This document shows, piece by piece, positions 1 to 12,227 of a DNA stretch of 64,000 nt. The stretch's first letter is position 1. The number at the start of each line of letters is the position of its first letter. The stretch comes from Alisma plantago-aquatica (Eukaryota > Streptophyta > Magnoliopsida > Alismatales > Alismataceae), in assembly GCA_963693085.1 (NCBI GenBank), contig OY856411.1:117267267-117331266 (forward strand), read 5' to 3'. Both the position numbers and the translations under genes were made by a program. The notes under the pieces were generated by a model. That model saw only the letters and a list, made by a program, of their open reading frames with translations, did no database searches and had not been told where the DNA came from.

Positions 1-3000
1 GATTTAAACAGTCTAGCCATCAATTAATCATTGTTCCTTATTATGCATGATAGATCTAACTTATTTGGATTATTATTATATTTGGACAACGATATGCCAA
101 TTTAATTTAATGCTTACCTAAGTCCAAGGATGAGATAAGCGTCTATTTTTTTCATTGTAAGCTAAAATCCGCCATCGTAGAATCATCTTAGTATGGGAAC
201 AACTGGACGTACCTTATAGGCATTCCAAGCTTAAATTCTATATTGACATGTAAGAGCTTAGGGACATTAATAGCTAAAAAAGACATAAAATTCGTATTTT
301 CAATGATATTTATAAGGAGCCTAATGCAACAATCATAAACCTAAATAAAATTAACGTAAATGAGTAAGAAAATCCAAACATGTGATATATAATACAAATA
401 AAATTGAGTATCAATGTATCACAAATGAACATATACATTATATACATCCATGATGTTGATGCATATTAAGAACCCTCATATAGACTCCCATACAATATCT
501 CCTACTCTTGGGTAGACTTCAACTTATGTCATTAATACTTGAAAATGATATCATTTGTGTCAAGCTTACACCACCATACCCACGATAATGAATTAAGTTA
601 TAAGGATATATATAGATATAAAAGCGAGGAAAAGTACACTTAAAACATCATGGTTCATAGAATCAAGAGTCCCATTGGAGATGGAATTAGGGAGATGGAG
701 GTTCTTGGGGTTTAGAAGGGAATTAGAGGCAACCAAAGACCAATAAACTTGTGAGTCGTTGACTTTCAGATCACATGAGGAAGGTGGAGAAAAGGTAAGT
801 GAAACTAAATGAATCTCTTTGTTTTTAGGTTAGAAAATCAACATGGTTTTATGTCAAACATAACAATCTCAACATGGGATGTATATGATAATTTAGATTT
901 CCATCCTTAAACACTAGTAGTACATGGAAGTGTGTCAGGAAGAAGTTTGAGCTAACCATGTTGAAGTGTTCTAGGAAGAAACAAACACACAAGCATGAGC
1001 AAAGACAAGAAACCATGCTATAAATTTCAGCTAAATGAAAACATAACCCATACATAGAGAGGGAAAAATGCCATCACAATAAAAAAGAAGGTTGTTAACT
1101 AACATGAATTGTGTTCTCATCAAACACCATAAACAAACAATTAAGTCAATTCTAGATATAAAAAGAGTTCATCATAGGATAGTGCATAATGAATCAGGTA
1201 AAAATAAAATTAAATTGTTGTCATAAAAATGGTAGTATGTATCGAATGTAATTTAAACAATCAAGCAATAAATAAATTGTGGTTCCTTGTTATGCACGAT
1301 AGATCTAACTTGTTTGAATTTTTGTTATTATTTGGACAATGATATGCCAATTTTAATGCTTATCTAAGTCAAAGGATGACATATGCATCTTTTTTTCCAC
1401 TACAGGCTTAAATCCACCTTCACAAAATCATCTCAGTATAGGAACAACGGGAGGTACCTTATAGGCATTCCAAGCTTGAATATGATATCGACCTACAAGA
1501 GTAGGCACGTTAAAAACTCAAAAAGACATACAACTCATATTTTCCATGATATTTATAATGATCCTAATGTACTAATCATAAACCTATATATAATTAACTT
1601 AAATGAGTGAGAAATCCAAACTTGTGATATACAATACAAGTAAAATTTAAAAAGTTAAGAGCTTTGAGACTTGAATGATTGTAACTTTATTGAGTATCAA
1701 TGTATCACAACTGAATATCCACATTATATATATCCATGACGTTTTGCAAGTGATGCATACTAAGAACCCTCATATATATAAACTACCATACAATATCTTC
1801 TACTCTTGGGTAGAGTTCAGCTTGTGTCATTGGTACTTGAAAATGATACCATTTGAGTCATTCTTCCACTTCCAGACCCACGATAATGAACTTAGTTGTT
1901 TAAACATATAAAATTAGATATAAGAGTGAGGAAAAGTATACTTAAAACATCATGGTCCGTAGAAGAAATGGTCCTAGTAGAGATGGAAATAGGGAGATGG
2001 AGGTGCTTTGAGTTCAGAAGAGCGGTAAAGGCAACCAAAGGCCAATAAACTTGGGAGTCATTGGATTTGGGCTCACACAAGGAAGGTGGAAAAAAGGCAA
2101 GTGATACTAAATGAATGTCTTAGTGTTTTAGATCAGAAAATGAACATGGTTTTATGTCAAACATAACAATCTCAACATGTGATATATATGATAATTTAGA
2201 TTTCCATCCATAAACACTGTCAGTACATGGTAGTGTGTTAGGAAGAATTCCGAACTAACCATGTTGAAGTGTGTTAAGAAGAAACAAATACACGGGCACG
2301 AGCAAAGACAAGAAACCATGTCATAAGTTCAGCTAAATAAAAACATAAGCCATGCATAGAGAGAGAGAAATGCCATGTCAATAACAAAAAGAGGCAGTTA
2401 ACCAATAAGAACTATGCTCTCATCAAAAATCATGAACAAACAATTGCGCCAAATTCAGATACAAAAAAACTCATTATAGGTTACTTCATAATGAATCAGG
2501 TGAAAAAGCAAAATTAAGACTTTGCCACAAAAAATGGTAGTGTCATTCAAATGTGATTTTAAACCATCTAGCCATTAATGAATTGTGGTCCTTATTATGC
2601 ATGATAGATCTAACTTTTTTAAATTTTTGTTATAATTTGGACAATGATATGCCAATTTTAATGCTTACCTATGTCCAAGGATGACATAAGCATCTCTTTT
2701 TCACTGTAGGCTTAAATCCACTTTCACAAAATCATCTCAATATAGGAACAATTGGACGTACCTTATAGGCATTCCAAGCTTGAATCCTATATCAACCTAC
2801 AAGAGTGGGCACATTAACAGCTAAAAAGAAATAAAACTCATATTTTTCCATGATATCTATAGTGACCCTAATGCAATAATTATAAAACTAAATAAAATTA
2901 ACTTAAATGAGTGAGAAATTCAAACATGTGATATACAATACAAGTACAATTGAAAAAATTATGACGTCTGAGACTTGAGAGAATTGTAACTTAATAAAGT

Positions 3001-3254
3001 ATCAATGCATCACAAATGAACATACACATTATATACATCCATGATGCTTTAAAAAGTGATACATATTAAGAACCCTAATATAAACTCCCATACAAAATCT
3101 CCTACTCTTGGGTAGAGTTTAACTTATGTCATTAGTACTTAAAAATGATACCATTTGAGTCATACTTCCACCACCACACCCATAATAATGAATTAAGTTG
3201 TTAGGACATTTAGAATTAGATATAAGAGTTAGGAAAAGTATACTCAAAACATCA
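1..3254. repeat. Tandem repeat of about 1.25-1.3 kb, 2.5 copies
   Basis: Three successive blocks share order and sequence. Copy 1 starts at the window edge, copy 2 near 1251 and copy 3 near 2555. Each opens with a TTTAAAC-like stretch, then a TTATGCATGATAGATCTAAC-like segment and an ACCTTATAGGCATTCCAAGC segment (near 213, 1456 and 2760), and later a CTACTCTTGGGTAGA segment. Copy 3 follows the others until an AAAACATCAT motif near 3245-3254 and then diverges. Copy 1 is cut by the window edge, so the array may extend left. The small open frames inside are AT-rich, not conserved between copies and look like chance. I do not recognise the family; it could be a satellite or a duplicated element interior. 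Confidence 0.8.
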
Positions 3255-4250
3255 TCAATTAACAATAAAATTATAACAAACCCATTATAAAGTTCCATAA
3301 ACATATAGACATCATAGCCCAACTAACAAAGTGAAAAATCAAATATTAGAGATCCATAAGATTCAAGAGAATGAAAGGCCATTATAATATCTATAAAGTA
3401 GTTATACAAATTGTAGCCTCTTTTTTCTAATGTGAGTGTGTGTTGCTGATGGTTTCTTCTCCAATAATTGATATTGGTAATGGTTGTTAACTACAAAATT
3501 GTCTACTATGAGATGCTTGTCTATGCCTGATGTAGGCACAACTCAGGACACATTGAGGTGTCTATGTGTGGAAATACATTAATAGGAAGTACATGATAGG
3601 TTTTATATGCTTATTCAAATTATTTGTCAGCTTACTTACTTCATGAAGGCAGAGAGATGACAAACGTTGGAAGTCAAGATGACTACAAATATTTATGCTA
3701 CTCATCTAAGCATATGCATTCAATATCCAAGACTTACTACATAAATATTGTAAAATTCCAAACAATTATATAATGACAAATGCTTAATATCGGTAAAGCA
3801 TGAAACCATATCCAATTATTTTTAACAATAACGTGATACACATCAAAAATTAGAGACAAACATTAGGTGGAGTGGTATAAATGTTTCAAGTGGGTTTGAA
3901 TCTCCTTTATGTGTTTACATTGTGACAACTATCAATACTCACCATGGTTGTCAATTGTTAGTTAAGGCAATGAAAGCATGGTATTTTATGGATAGTGATA
4001 GTAGCCTGAATCATAGGAGGTTGAGCTTCCAATACATTTTATAACCAAGATTGGGAAAGAACTTTAGAACTACAAAATATTAGATTGACTTTAAATTAAT
4101 ATAGTAGGAAAAATTCATACATATGTAGTTTTGATTTGAATATAAAGAACAACAAGAATTTCTCTATGAGATTAAGATTTATCTGTTTGCTTGCGTAGTG
4201 GCATGTTGTTGCTAGCATTGGGAGGCTGATTTGTTTTAATATACATGATT
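3255..4250. other. No gene seen; AT-rich unique sequence
   Basis: I see no conserved coding motif, RNA gene or clear repeat. The right end, from about 4250, begins to resemble the leader that flanks the other Athila-like LTR. Confidence 0.5.
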
Positions 4251-4345
4251 GGTGTGCTTCTCAAACACAGACAAGAAAATTGGAAAAAGACGATGCTAAA
4301 GAGGAAAGTCAACACCACAACTACTAGGTAGCTATGGAACTTTTT

Positions 4346-4364
4346 GTCCTTGGCAGCGGTGCCA
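4346..4364 (-). other. Primer binding site-like sequence outside the left LTR
   Basis: The minus strand reads TGGCACCGCTGCCAAGGA immediately after the LTR end. This resembles the TGGCGCC-type tRNA-Asp primer binding site of Athila/Tat elements. A PBS should follow a 5' LTR, not a 3' LTR, so this LTR also sits at the head of a second, truncated element to the left. Confidence 0.6.
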
Positions 4365-4371
4365 GAAAGCT

Positions 4372-6711
4372 TGGTGCGTCCTTCCAGAGGTGCATACGCT
4401 AATCAATTGATTTGACTAGATGTTCCCCACAAGCTCAGAACACACATGTATCTTTCAAAATTTATAAAGACCTAAACCAACACACCTACTTTTAGTAACA
4501 CACTTACCTATAAGCGTACGGGGTCGTGTTGTAGTGTAGGAGGGTGGAAAGTATAGGGTCGATCCATAGGGAGAAAAGGGGGCACTGGAGCTAAGTAAGT
4601 TTTGGGCTAGGTTCCTACTGTGGTGTCTAGTGTTTAAGAATGTAAAGGTTTTTTTTATTGATTGTAGTAAGGGTTGAGCAAACAAACAACTAAAGGAGAG
4701 CAAACAAGATTTAAACCTAAGTTAACCCTGTACAATTAATTCTAATGAGAAAGAAAAGACAAGGCAAGCAAGGAAAAGTGCAAGCTATGCTAAGGCAAGC
4801 AAGAAGAGGTCTACACTACACTAAGCCACCAAACAAAGAAAAAGAGCAATTAAAGACCTAAACTGGCAATATCAAAGCAAGAACAAGATAAGAAGCTAAC
4901 TAAGTAAGTGAAGAACTAACTAAGATAATACTAGCTAAGTAAGAAGGCAATTAATGTTTTAAAGCAATAAAGGGAAATATGGGCTATTTGGGGGACAAAC
5001 TTATCAATTAGGTTGGGGGTGACATGTAAACATAATGATTTCATTTATATTAATAAACCAAATGACAAGCTAGAGATTAATGAATTACCCTAGACTACTA
5101 ACTGGCCATGGAAAGGATAGGTTGTGTATAGGGGATCTAGTCCCTAACACCTCCTACTACCCTTACGAGGCCTAATTGGGTTAGTGTTTAGGTGTAATTC
5201 AATTAGAGCCTAAACAAGCCTAGGTTTCTAGGTTAGAGGATCTTAGGGTGATTAGGGGCTGAGGATAGTAATGAGAGTGGAAGTGAGGTTTTAGGCCTCA
5301 CATCACCCACATTCTAGCCTTGAGAAAGCTCAATGCTAATCATACTAGATTCATATAAATTAGCTACTTAGATCTCTCAATTAGGGTTAGGAGAACGGAT
5401 TAGCATGTAGGAATATGGGTAGCTAGCTAGGGATCCATGAATTGGACCTAGGAGCAAATTCCAAAATTCAAACATATAAGCAATTTCCCCAAAATTTCTA
5501 GATGATTTCAAGAACAAACCAACAAGAAATCCATGGAGAATGAGATAGAATTAGAACATAATCATTAGCAAACAAAATACAATATTTACATATCATTTCC
5601 CCCCAACATGGTATCAAAGTAACATTTTTGACCCCAAACGGCCCACCTAAGGGGCCTAACTACTCATGGAAATGGATAATATAAAAAGAAAGGAGAAAGA
5701 GGTATAAGTGACCATGGAACTCGATGTAGATGGTGTGGTCCTCCTCTCTAGATGTTGCAAAGACATTCTCCCTCCTTCACTAAGATGCAAGGGCATGGAA
5801 TGAAGGTGGAAAGTGACCAAACTACCAAGAAACTAGGGTTTTAGTGGTGGAAATGGGAAATGGAGTGGAGTGGAGGTGGAGATAAAGTGGAATGGGTGGA
5901 ATGTGAAAATGGGGAGCTAAGAGGGGGTAGAAGGTATCTAACCTCATGCCCCTACTGCAACCCATGTATATATAGGTGGTGGGGAGGTACTAGGTCAAGT
6001 GGGGGGGGGGGTAAAATAGGGAATGTAGTGGAAAATATGTATGTAGCATGACCCTGGTGGGTAGGAATGAGCATGGTCGTGGTGGTGTGGAATGACCGAG
6101 GTAAAATGTGGTGAAAAATCACAGTAAGTTTGGTATTTTTGAACTGAAGGTGGCACGACCGTGGTGAGTCAAGGGTGGCACGACCATGTTGGCTTTGAGT
6201 TAACTTGCCCGTTCTTGACACCACACCCATTATGGCTCAGCTACAACATGATCGTGCAAGGTGGTAGGGCCGGCTGGCTCCTTGTGGCATGACCATTTTG
6301 TGTGGCATGGCCTTGTTGTTCTCTGCAATACTTCAAGCTTGACTCTGTTAGTTTTGAGTGAGCTAGCACGGTCGTTCTGTGGCACCACAATTGTGTTGGT
6401 ATCTGTATCAGTAGTGTGAGCTTGTACTTGGTTGATTCTTGGACATCTTTGCTTCAATTGATATTTAGCCACTAGGTGTATGTTGAGGGATCCTTGGACT
6501 TCAATATGGGGTAGAGAAATCCTAGGATCACTCATTCTCTCTCTCTTCCATCCAAGTTTGGTCCAAATACCTGAAAAACATGAAAATAATATCCATAAGT
6601 GCATTTAACATTAATATGCATATTACAGGAAATAACATGTAGCATAGTAGGTATAGATGTGATTGAAATGCAATATAACACAAGATGAAGCCCTGAAATA
6701 GGGCTGCATCA
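4372..6711 (-). repeat. Athila-like LTR, complete (about 2.34 kb)
   Basis: The minus-strand start is TGATGCAGCCC, directly after a polypurine tract. The end lies near the TTGGTGC at 4371-4377 (plus-strand reading), next to a PBS-like sequence. Positions from about 4330 to 5815 align with 13345-14829. The remaining U3 part (5816-6711) has no partner in the right LTR. It holds a G10 run near 6001, a TATA-like site and a cluster of CACGACCGTG-like motifs between 6040 and 6400. Confidence 0.8.
5962..5976 (-). promoter_or_regulatory. Putative LTR TATA box
   Basis: The minus strand reads CCTATATATACATGG inside the complete LTR, a plausible TATA box for minus-strand transcription. The right LTR lacks this part. 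Confidence 0.4.
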
Positions 6712-6724
6712 CCACCCCAAACTT
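6712..6724 (-). other. Polypurine tract of the Athila-like element
   Basis: The minus strand reads AAGTTTGGGGTGG immediately before the TGATGCAGCC start of the LTR. This is the expected position for plus-strand DNA priming and it fixes the 3' LTR boundary. Confidence 0.7.
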
Positions 6725-8060
6725 AAAACATTCTTGTCCTCAAGTATACTCCAACTCAATCTCTCTACAATTTTCCGCAATCAAGAAATCACAAATGCAT
6801 TGAAATAGATGAATATTGACTAAATGGACTCAAAGATGGCTAGGTGCATGCATTCCACCTCTCTCCTCTCCTCTTCCATAAACCAGAGTTGAGCCTACAA
6901 ACATCATATATAGACACATAAAACACAATCAATCCATATGGTTATCATTTCACTACGGGTAAACCATTTCATGGTAGCAAATGTCAAAAATGACTAATTT
7001 TACTATTTTACATTCATGCATTCAATCTCATATGTCCATGCACACTAAGTAACCCACGTGTCTATGAAAAAGGGCAAAATGAGCTAGGTTTTATGTTTCC
7101 TAGATCCATCAGCATGCAAAAGGAAGAAAGAGTTGCAATAAGAGTTTGGAGTGTTAACACACACTCATCTTTTCTCTATTTAGATGCTCTTAAACATGAT
7201 AATCTTTTATTTTCTTTTTGCATTATTTTCCTTTTTTTCCCTTGATATGGACATGGCATATGATGATGAGAGTGAAGCAGGGGTTATAGATATGACCACC
7301 CCAAACTTTTGGAGGTGGCCAAGGATGAATGTGTGCACTTTGGCATCCTTTCATGAGGCGGAGAGGTAAGAAGATGGTAGAAGAAAAGTGAGTCAAAGAG
7401 GGGTTACTAGTGTGGAAATCAACATGATATCTCCTGCATGAAAATCACTCCAAAAATTTCATCAAGCAATGACACACCACATGAATGAGCAATATTAAAG
7501 CCACATTTCTATCATGAGATCCTACAAAACTCTAAGCGTTTGTGGCTTTCTTCAATCACAATTCAACCAAACAGTTCACAAGCATGAGAGAGGTGGTTCA
7601 CATGTGAAAAAGTCAAGATTGAGGCCATTTAGAAATAAACCATGATACTTCACTTGCATTTGTCAAAGGTCATCATTTTCAATCCAAAAGTAGAGATTGG
7701 GTCAAAATACACTTTTTAGGCAAGAAGTTCTAAACTTGGGAAAAATTGGCCAAAATGGTGCCAGATTGCCTTCAATAACATCTAACCCTTCATTATGGAA
7801 AATACAACAAAAAACAAGAAAATCCTAGCTAAAACATGAAAAATACAAATATCTACAAGATATGCAATGCATGAAAAAAGAGCAATTTTTTTTGAAAATT
7901 AAGCAAAATTGAAAGAAAGTAAACTACATGGCATCCAAGTAAGCAAAGTAGGTAAAATCAAACCTAAATAGAAGAACAACAAAGCAAAAGTAAATGGAAG
8001 GTGAAATGCAAAAAGAGTGAAATGAGTAAGAGGGCATAATTCCCTACCATCCCAAACTTT
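6725..8060 (-). other. Non-coding 3' internal region of the Athila-like element
   Basis: No conserved coding motif is seen. The CCACCCCAAACTT-type string found at the polypurine tract recurs near 7301 (ACCACCCCAAACTTTTGG) and near 8047 (CATCCCAAACTTTTG). These look like decayed extra polypurine tracts or duplicated 3' ends. Confidence 0.5.
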
Positions 8061-9956
8061 TGAATCGTGTTGTCCTCAGCGTGACACTAAAGTATAGGAG
8101 TAATATAATAGATGATCACTGTGGTGGCATTGGTAGCACTCCTCCCTATGGTGGAGGATGTTGGTAGTAGCTACCCTAGTAGTCCACCTGTGGGGGTGGG
8201 TAAGTCTCCTGGTAACTAGATAGTACACCCCACCAATCTTCCTCCCCACTGGGGGTTCCTGTGGGCCTGGGCATGCTAGAACTGATACATGTGGTTGGTC
8301 TAATGGTGCATTTGTTGATGATCCAACCACAATGCATCTTGTTTGCATTGAAATCCCTCATGTGCCTACATACTCCTATCTTGTGTGCTCTAAATAACCT
8401 CAACCTATTCATGTATAGTCGACATATCGTATGTGTTTACTAAGGGTTGTTGTGTCTGTTGTGATGTCTCCGCCTCTTGTCTCCTCACCCTATGTACCTC
8501 TCTCTCCTCAGCTGTCCTCCTCCTCTCAGTGGTTTCCTGAGACTCTCCTAGTCCCTCGGGCACATCTCTGGGTTGTTGCTGCCATGTGTCTCTAGAATGC
8601 TCCTTTTCCCACCTCCTCAAGATATCCAAAATATCTTGAGATGGACCACACCCCTCTAGGAGAGGTGTGGCATGGTAGGGGAGATCCAATGAAACTCTTA
8701 CATAAGGAGGGTTGATCTAGTAGACGATCTTCTAATCAATCACTAAAATCATGGATGAGTGAATCAAGTAGTGCAGGTCCACGAGCTTCCCTCCTTTTTC
8801 CTTGATGTAACCAGATTCATCATTACCAGGTCCAGAGAAATTGAAGTCACAATTCCTCCCATAATAAAAGGGTTCTTGCTCTTGGACGGGGCTATCTTCA
8901 TGTGATCAATGATGAGTGATCCCAAATTTACATGATTGCCCTGCACCATCCATCCCAAGACAAAGAGGTCTTTCTTTTTACAACTTCCTTGATTCTCATA
9001 CTTGGTGAAGATGGTGTTCTCTAAGACCTTCTGAATGTATCCCAAGATGGGATTATGAATCTGAATTGTCTTTGATTTTCCCACCACAAAGTTGCTTTTC
9101 CCTATAAGCCTCTTTGGCATGGTTGTGTAGCTCACAATGGTATCTCTGTCTGTGCTGCCTTGATCAAGTAGGGTTTTTGCTTTAGGGTTGGCAGCAAAAA
9201 TGTTGTTGAGAAAAGATGTAGTGATGAGATAAGTTCCATATTCCTACGTGACACTAATGGTGTCCTGTGAGACTTTCTCTAAAGTTGTGAAGAACTATTG
9301 TGTAAGATCAACATAAGTCTCATGGACTATGGTCAAAAACTCAAATAACCCAACAAGTTCCAAGATATCCTAAAAAAACCAAAGATGCCCAAAGTCTCCA
9401 TTGTCTCATAGCATGCGTAGCGAGTGGCAATCACTCGGCATGTCATGCATTCTGGGTGATTTGGCTTCTTCACCTTCTTGCTTCTCACTTCAGAAATTTC
9501 TTCTTGTTGCTCATCAAGTGCATTCTCTTGTGGTACATCATACAGAACCTCATCATACTCATCTAAAAGTAGTTATCTCTGTGCTCGAGGCTGAGGTTGT
9601 GGTTGTGGTTGTGGTTGTGGTTGTGGTGTTGTGGATGTCGAAGGACGTGCCGCTAAAATTGACGGTCGAGTTGAGGAAACTACGAGCCAAGGTGATGAGG
9701 GAGGTGATAGTGCTCTAGAGAAAATGGACTGTTGGTCTGCTATCCCAACTCCTCTAGGTAATCTAGAGGAATCCTCCATCATGGGATCCACTATCACCAC
9801 CATATGGGGTGATTCTCCATGTGAACTGGAAGCTGTCCGTGGTGACAAAAGAGCTTGAGATGATGTCAGGACTAAAGAAGATTTGTTCTTGGGTCGACAT
9901 CCATAGGAAATGACCTCCTTGGTCCTAGACACCACTTTCTTGGCGATTTTCTTCAT
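8060..9956 (-). pseudogene. Athila-type extra 3' ORF (putative plant transposon protein), broken
   Basis: The ORF starts at 9956 with a basic MKKIAKKVV stretch and runs through a Ser/Pro-rich N-terminus to a PQ dipeptide repeat (about 9590-9632). After frame breaks, a conserved-looking block lies at 9135-8764: IHNPILGYIQKVLENTIF, then DLFVLGWMVQG, then VNLGSLIIDHM. This layout (NP.LRYI, ELFLLW, PVN.GAFLASH) is typical of the plant transposon protein domain found in Athila-like elements between pol and the 3' LTR. The tail (8689-8405) is charged and Gln/Glu/Arg-rich, then Pro-rich. Several stops and at least two frame changes make it a pseudogene. The family's function is not known; env-like or gag-like roles have been suggested. 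The family call is from motif memory, not a search. Confidence 0.6.
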
Positions 9957-11000
9957 TGTGGATGGATTTTGGTGGAGAAATGTGGGGTTTTAGGGATTTT
10001 CATAGTTTTGCCTCCATGGGGTGGAGTGGAGAGAAAGTGGAGGAATTAATGGTGGAAAATGGATGGAAATGATGGATGGAAGTAGAGAGAATGTTAGGGA
10101 ACTGATTTAGGGTGGATTGGAGGTGATTTGATAGAGAAATTAGGGTTGTAATGTGTTGTACAGTGGTGCATGGCCACTGGTTTACACCCATAGTTGTGTT
10201 GTTCGCGGAGTTGAAATGAAATGACTTGATTTTTTTTGAGTTGTTGACTTAAGTGACTGGATCTGGCCATAGCATGACCGTGCTGCACGAAATGGTGGTG
10301 TGGTGTTGTGTGTCACACGACTTTGCTGTGTGGAATGGATGTTCTATCTCTGTTCATTACACGATCATGGTGGCCTAGCATGCCCATTCTATGTTGATCG
10401 CGACACGGCCATGCTGTCTTGCACGACCGTTCTAAATATGTTCTTCAGTTCTTTATTTTTCTTTGATTTTCTTTGATTTCCCTATTGATTGGAGTGTACC
10501 ACCACAGCCATTACATGACATCATGGCTGTGGTGAGTACTAGAGTAGGTCTTTTCGACTTGAACTTCATCAAAACATCAAATCTTTGATCCAAAGTGATT
10601 TTTCATGAATTCTTTATCTAAAAGTCATCTAATTTTCTCATTTCACCCTATTTTCACCTGCACATCTTAAAACTAAGTGAAAACTATTAAAAACAAGTGT
10701 GTGTGTGTTTTCTTGGAAAGTGTAAATATAAATCAAAAGTACCAAAAATTGAAGGTTGGGTGAAAAATTCCCCAAACCTAGGTGGGTTTCCTCCCACAAG
10801 TGCTAAGTTTCATGCCTTTAGCAGGGCTTCTTAGAGATTCTTCAATCATTCATCCATTTGGAGTTGTCATGTGCCCATTCTTACAATAAATTCTACTCTC
10901 ATTTGCACTAAACCTATGTTCCTCATCCATTATCCTCAAGTCTTTCATCCAGATCTCATTCTCTCAAATGACCAATCAGACTCTTGAAGTGACCATGTCC
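9957..11000 (-). other. Post-pol spacer with CACGACCGTG-like motif cluster
   Basis: No coding potential is seen. Between 10260 and 10540 the short motif CACGACCGTG and its variants recur (near 10272, 10371, 10403 and 10422). Near 10765-10810 the minus strand carries CTTGTGGGAGGAAACCCACC followed by AGGTTTGGGG, a spacer typical of the region downstream of pol in Athila-like elements. Confidence 0.5.
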
Positions 11001-11012
11001 AATATCCTCATC

Positions 11013-12009
11013 TCAAACTTGCCAGGTCAAGAACTTGTATATGTTGATCTTTATCTTCATGTCCATGAAAGAGACTCTCGTTATGCCACTGCAAATGTAA
11101 ATCTCGACATCAATTGTAGATAAGAATGGTCTACCCAAGATGATGGGAGTCTTCCTATCATCCAACTCCATGTTCAGAACAATGATATCTACCAAGAACA
11201 CTGCACCTCTTTCCTTATCTATCATCACCAAAACATCATCCACTCTTCATCTTAGCACTTTTATGGAATGGTTCTCCGATTGGAGTGTGCAATGTGTGGG
11301 TTTCAACTTGCATAATCCCAGCTCAACATAGACATGGCATCAAATTCACACTAGATCCCAAATCAAGTAGAGATTTATCTATGCGATGTCCCCCAATGAA
11401 GCTAGGTATGAGTGGGGATCCTAGGTCTTTTCTCTTCACAAGTGAGTGTTGGAGGATCGAGCTCACATGTTCAGTCAACCTGACTCTCTTTGGTATTCTC
11501 CATGTTGACCTTCTCTTTGCAATGCATAGGTTCTTGAGAAACTTGCCATATGATGGGATCTTCTTGATAACATCCAACAATGTAATGTTCACCTTCACTT
11601 GACGAAACACCTCAAGAATGTCAACATTGTGGTTTTGTCTCCTCCTTACTTCTAATGTCTCATCCAATGCTTTATGGAATGGTGGTTCACTTGCTTTGGC
11701 CTTACTTGCATCAACACGATTCTCTTGTAGCATGCCATGAAGTGGAGCACTAGGGATGGTAGGACATGCAAATGGAGTGTGAGGTGGAGTACATGGTATT
11801 ACAAACTCAACAAGAGGTATCACAAAATCATATTTGGCAATCTCAATCATAATATCACCTCTTGGCTGCCTTTGCTTTGCTTTGTCTACATTTCTTTGAC
11901 TTGTGGGCTGCTCAAGAGTTTTCCCACTCCTTAGAACTATCACAACACTACCTTGCTCATGGTGGAGAGGGGGAGCATGTTGCCGATGTGGAGATTGTAG
12001 AGGTGGCAC
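11013..12009 (-). pseudogene. Aspartic protease region of Athila-like gag-pol
   Basis: From 12009 the frame gives a VVIVLRSGKTL motif, a Pro-rich linker, then VNITLLDVIKKIPSYGKFLK and KRVRLTEHVSSILQ. It ends in the retropepsin-like IDKSLLDLGSSVNLMP, where the usual D-T/S-G triplet is DLG. After a stop at 11323 and a frame change, a second block (11243-11013) gives FLVDIIVLNME and PIILGRPFLSTIDVEI, the protease C-terminal part. These segments match the plant Athila protease order. The next expected domain, reverse transcriptase, is absent. At least one stop and one frameshift break it. Confidence 0.75.
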
Positions 12010-12227
12010 TTGGTATTAAAATTGAGGTGGAGGGGAGAATTGAGGTTGGAAGGTGAATTGTTGAGAAGGTTGTGGTGTTGGTAGGAAAGGAGGTGTGCAA
12101 GGCTCGTGATGGCTTGGAAATGGTAAATGGGATGCACTTGCATAGGTGGTGGACTATAGAGAACTTAAGTGGAATGCATAGGTTCACTTGCTTCATTGAA
12201 ACTCATTATGGGCTTTAAAGAAAATTT

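Noticed and set aside
1383..1911. 75-78 codon plus-strand ORFs in the 1.25-kb repeat
   Set aside because: Not open in the other copies of the repeat; AT-rich chance frames.
6230..6604. 124-codon minus-strand ORF inside the Athila-like LTR
   Set aside because: No family motif, not preserved in the partner LTR (that part is missing), and located in U3.
9401..9718. Plus-strand ORF with a poly-Val run
   Set aside because: It is the complement of the PQ dipeptide repeat in the minus-strand Athila-type ORF.
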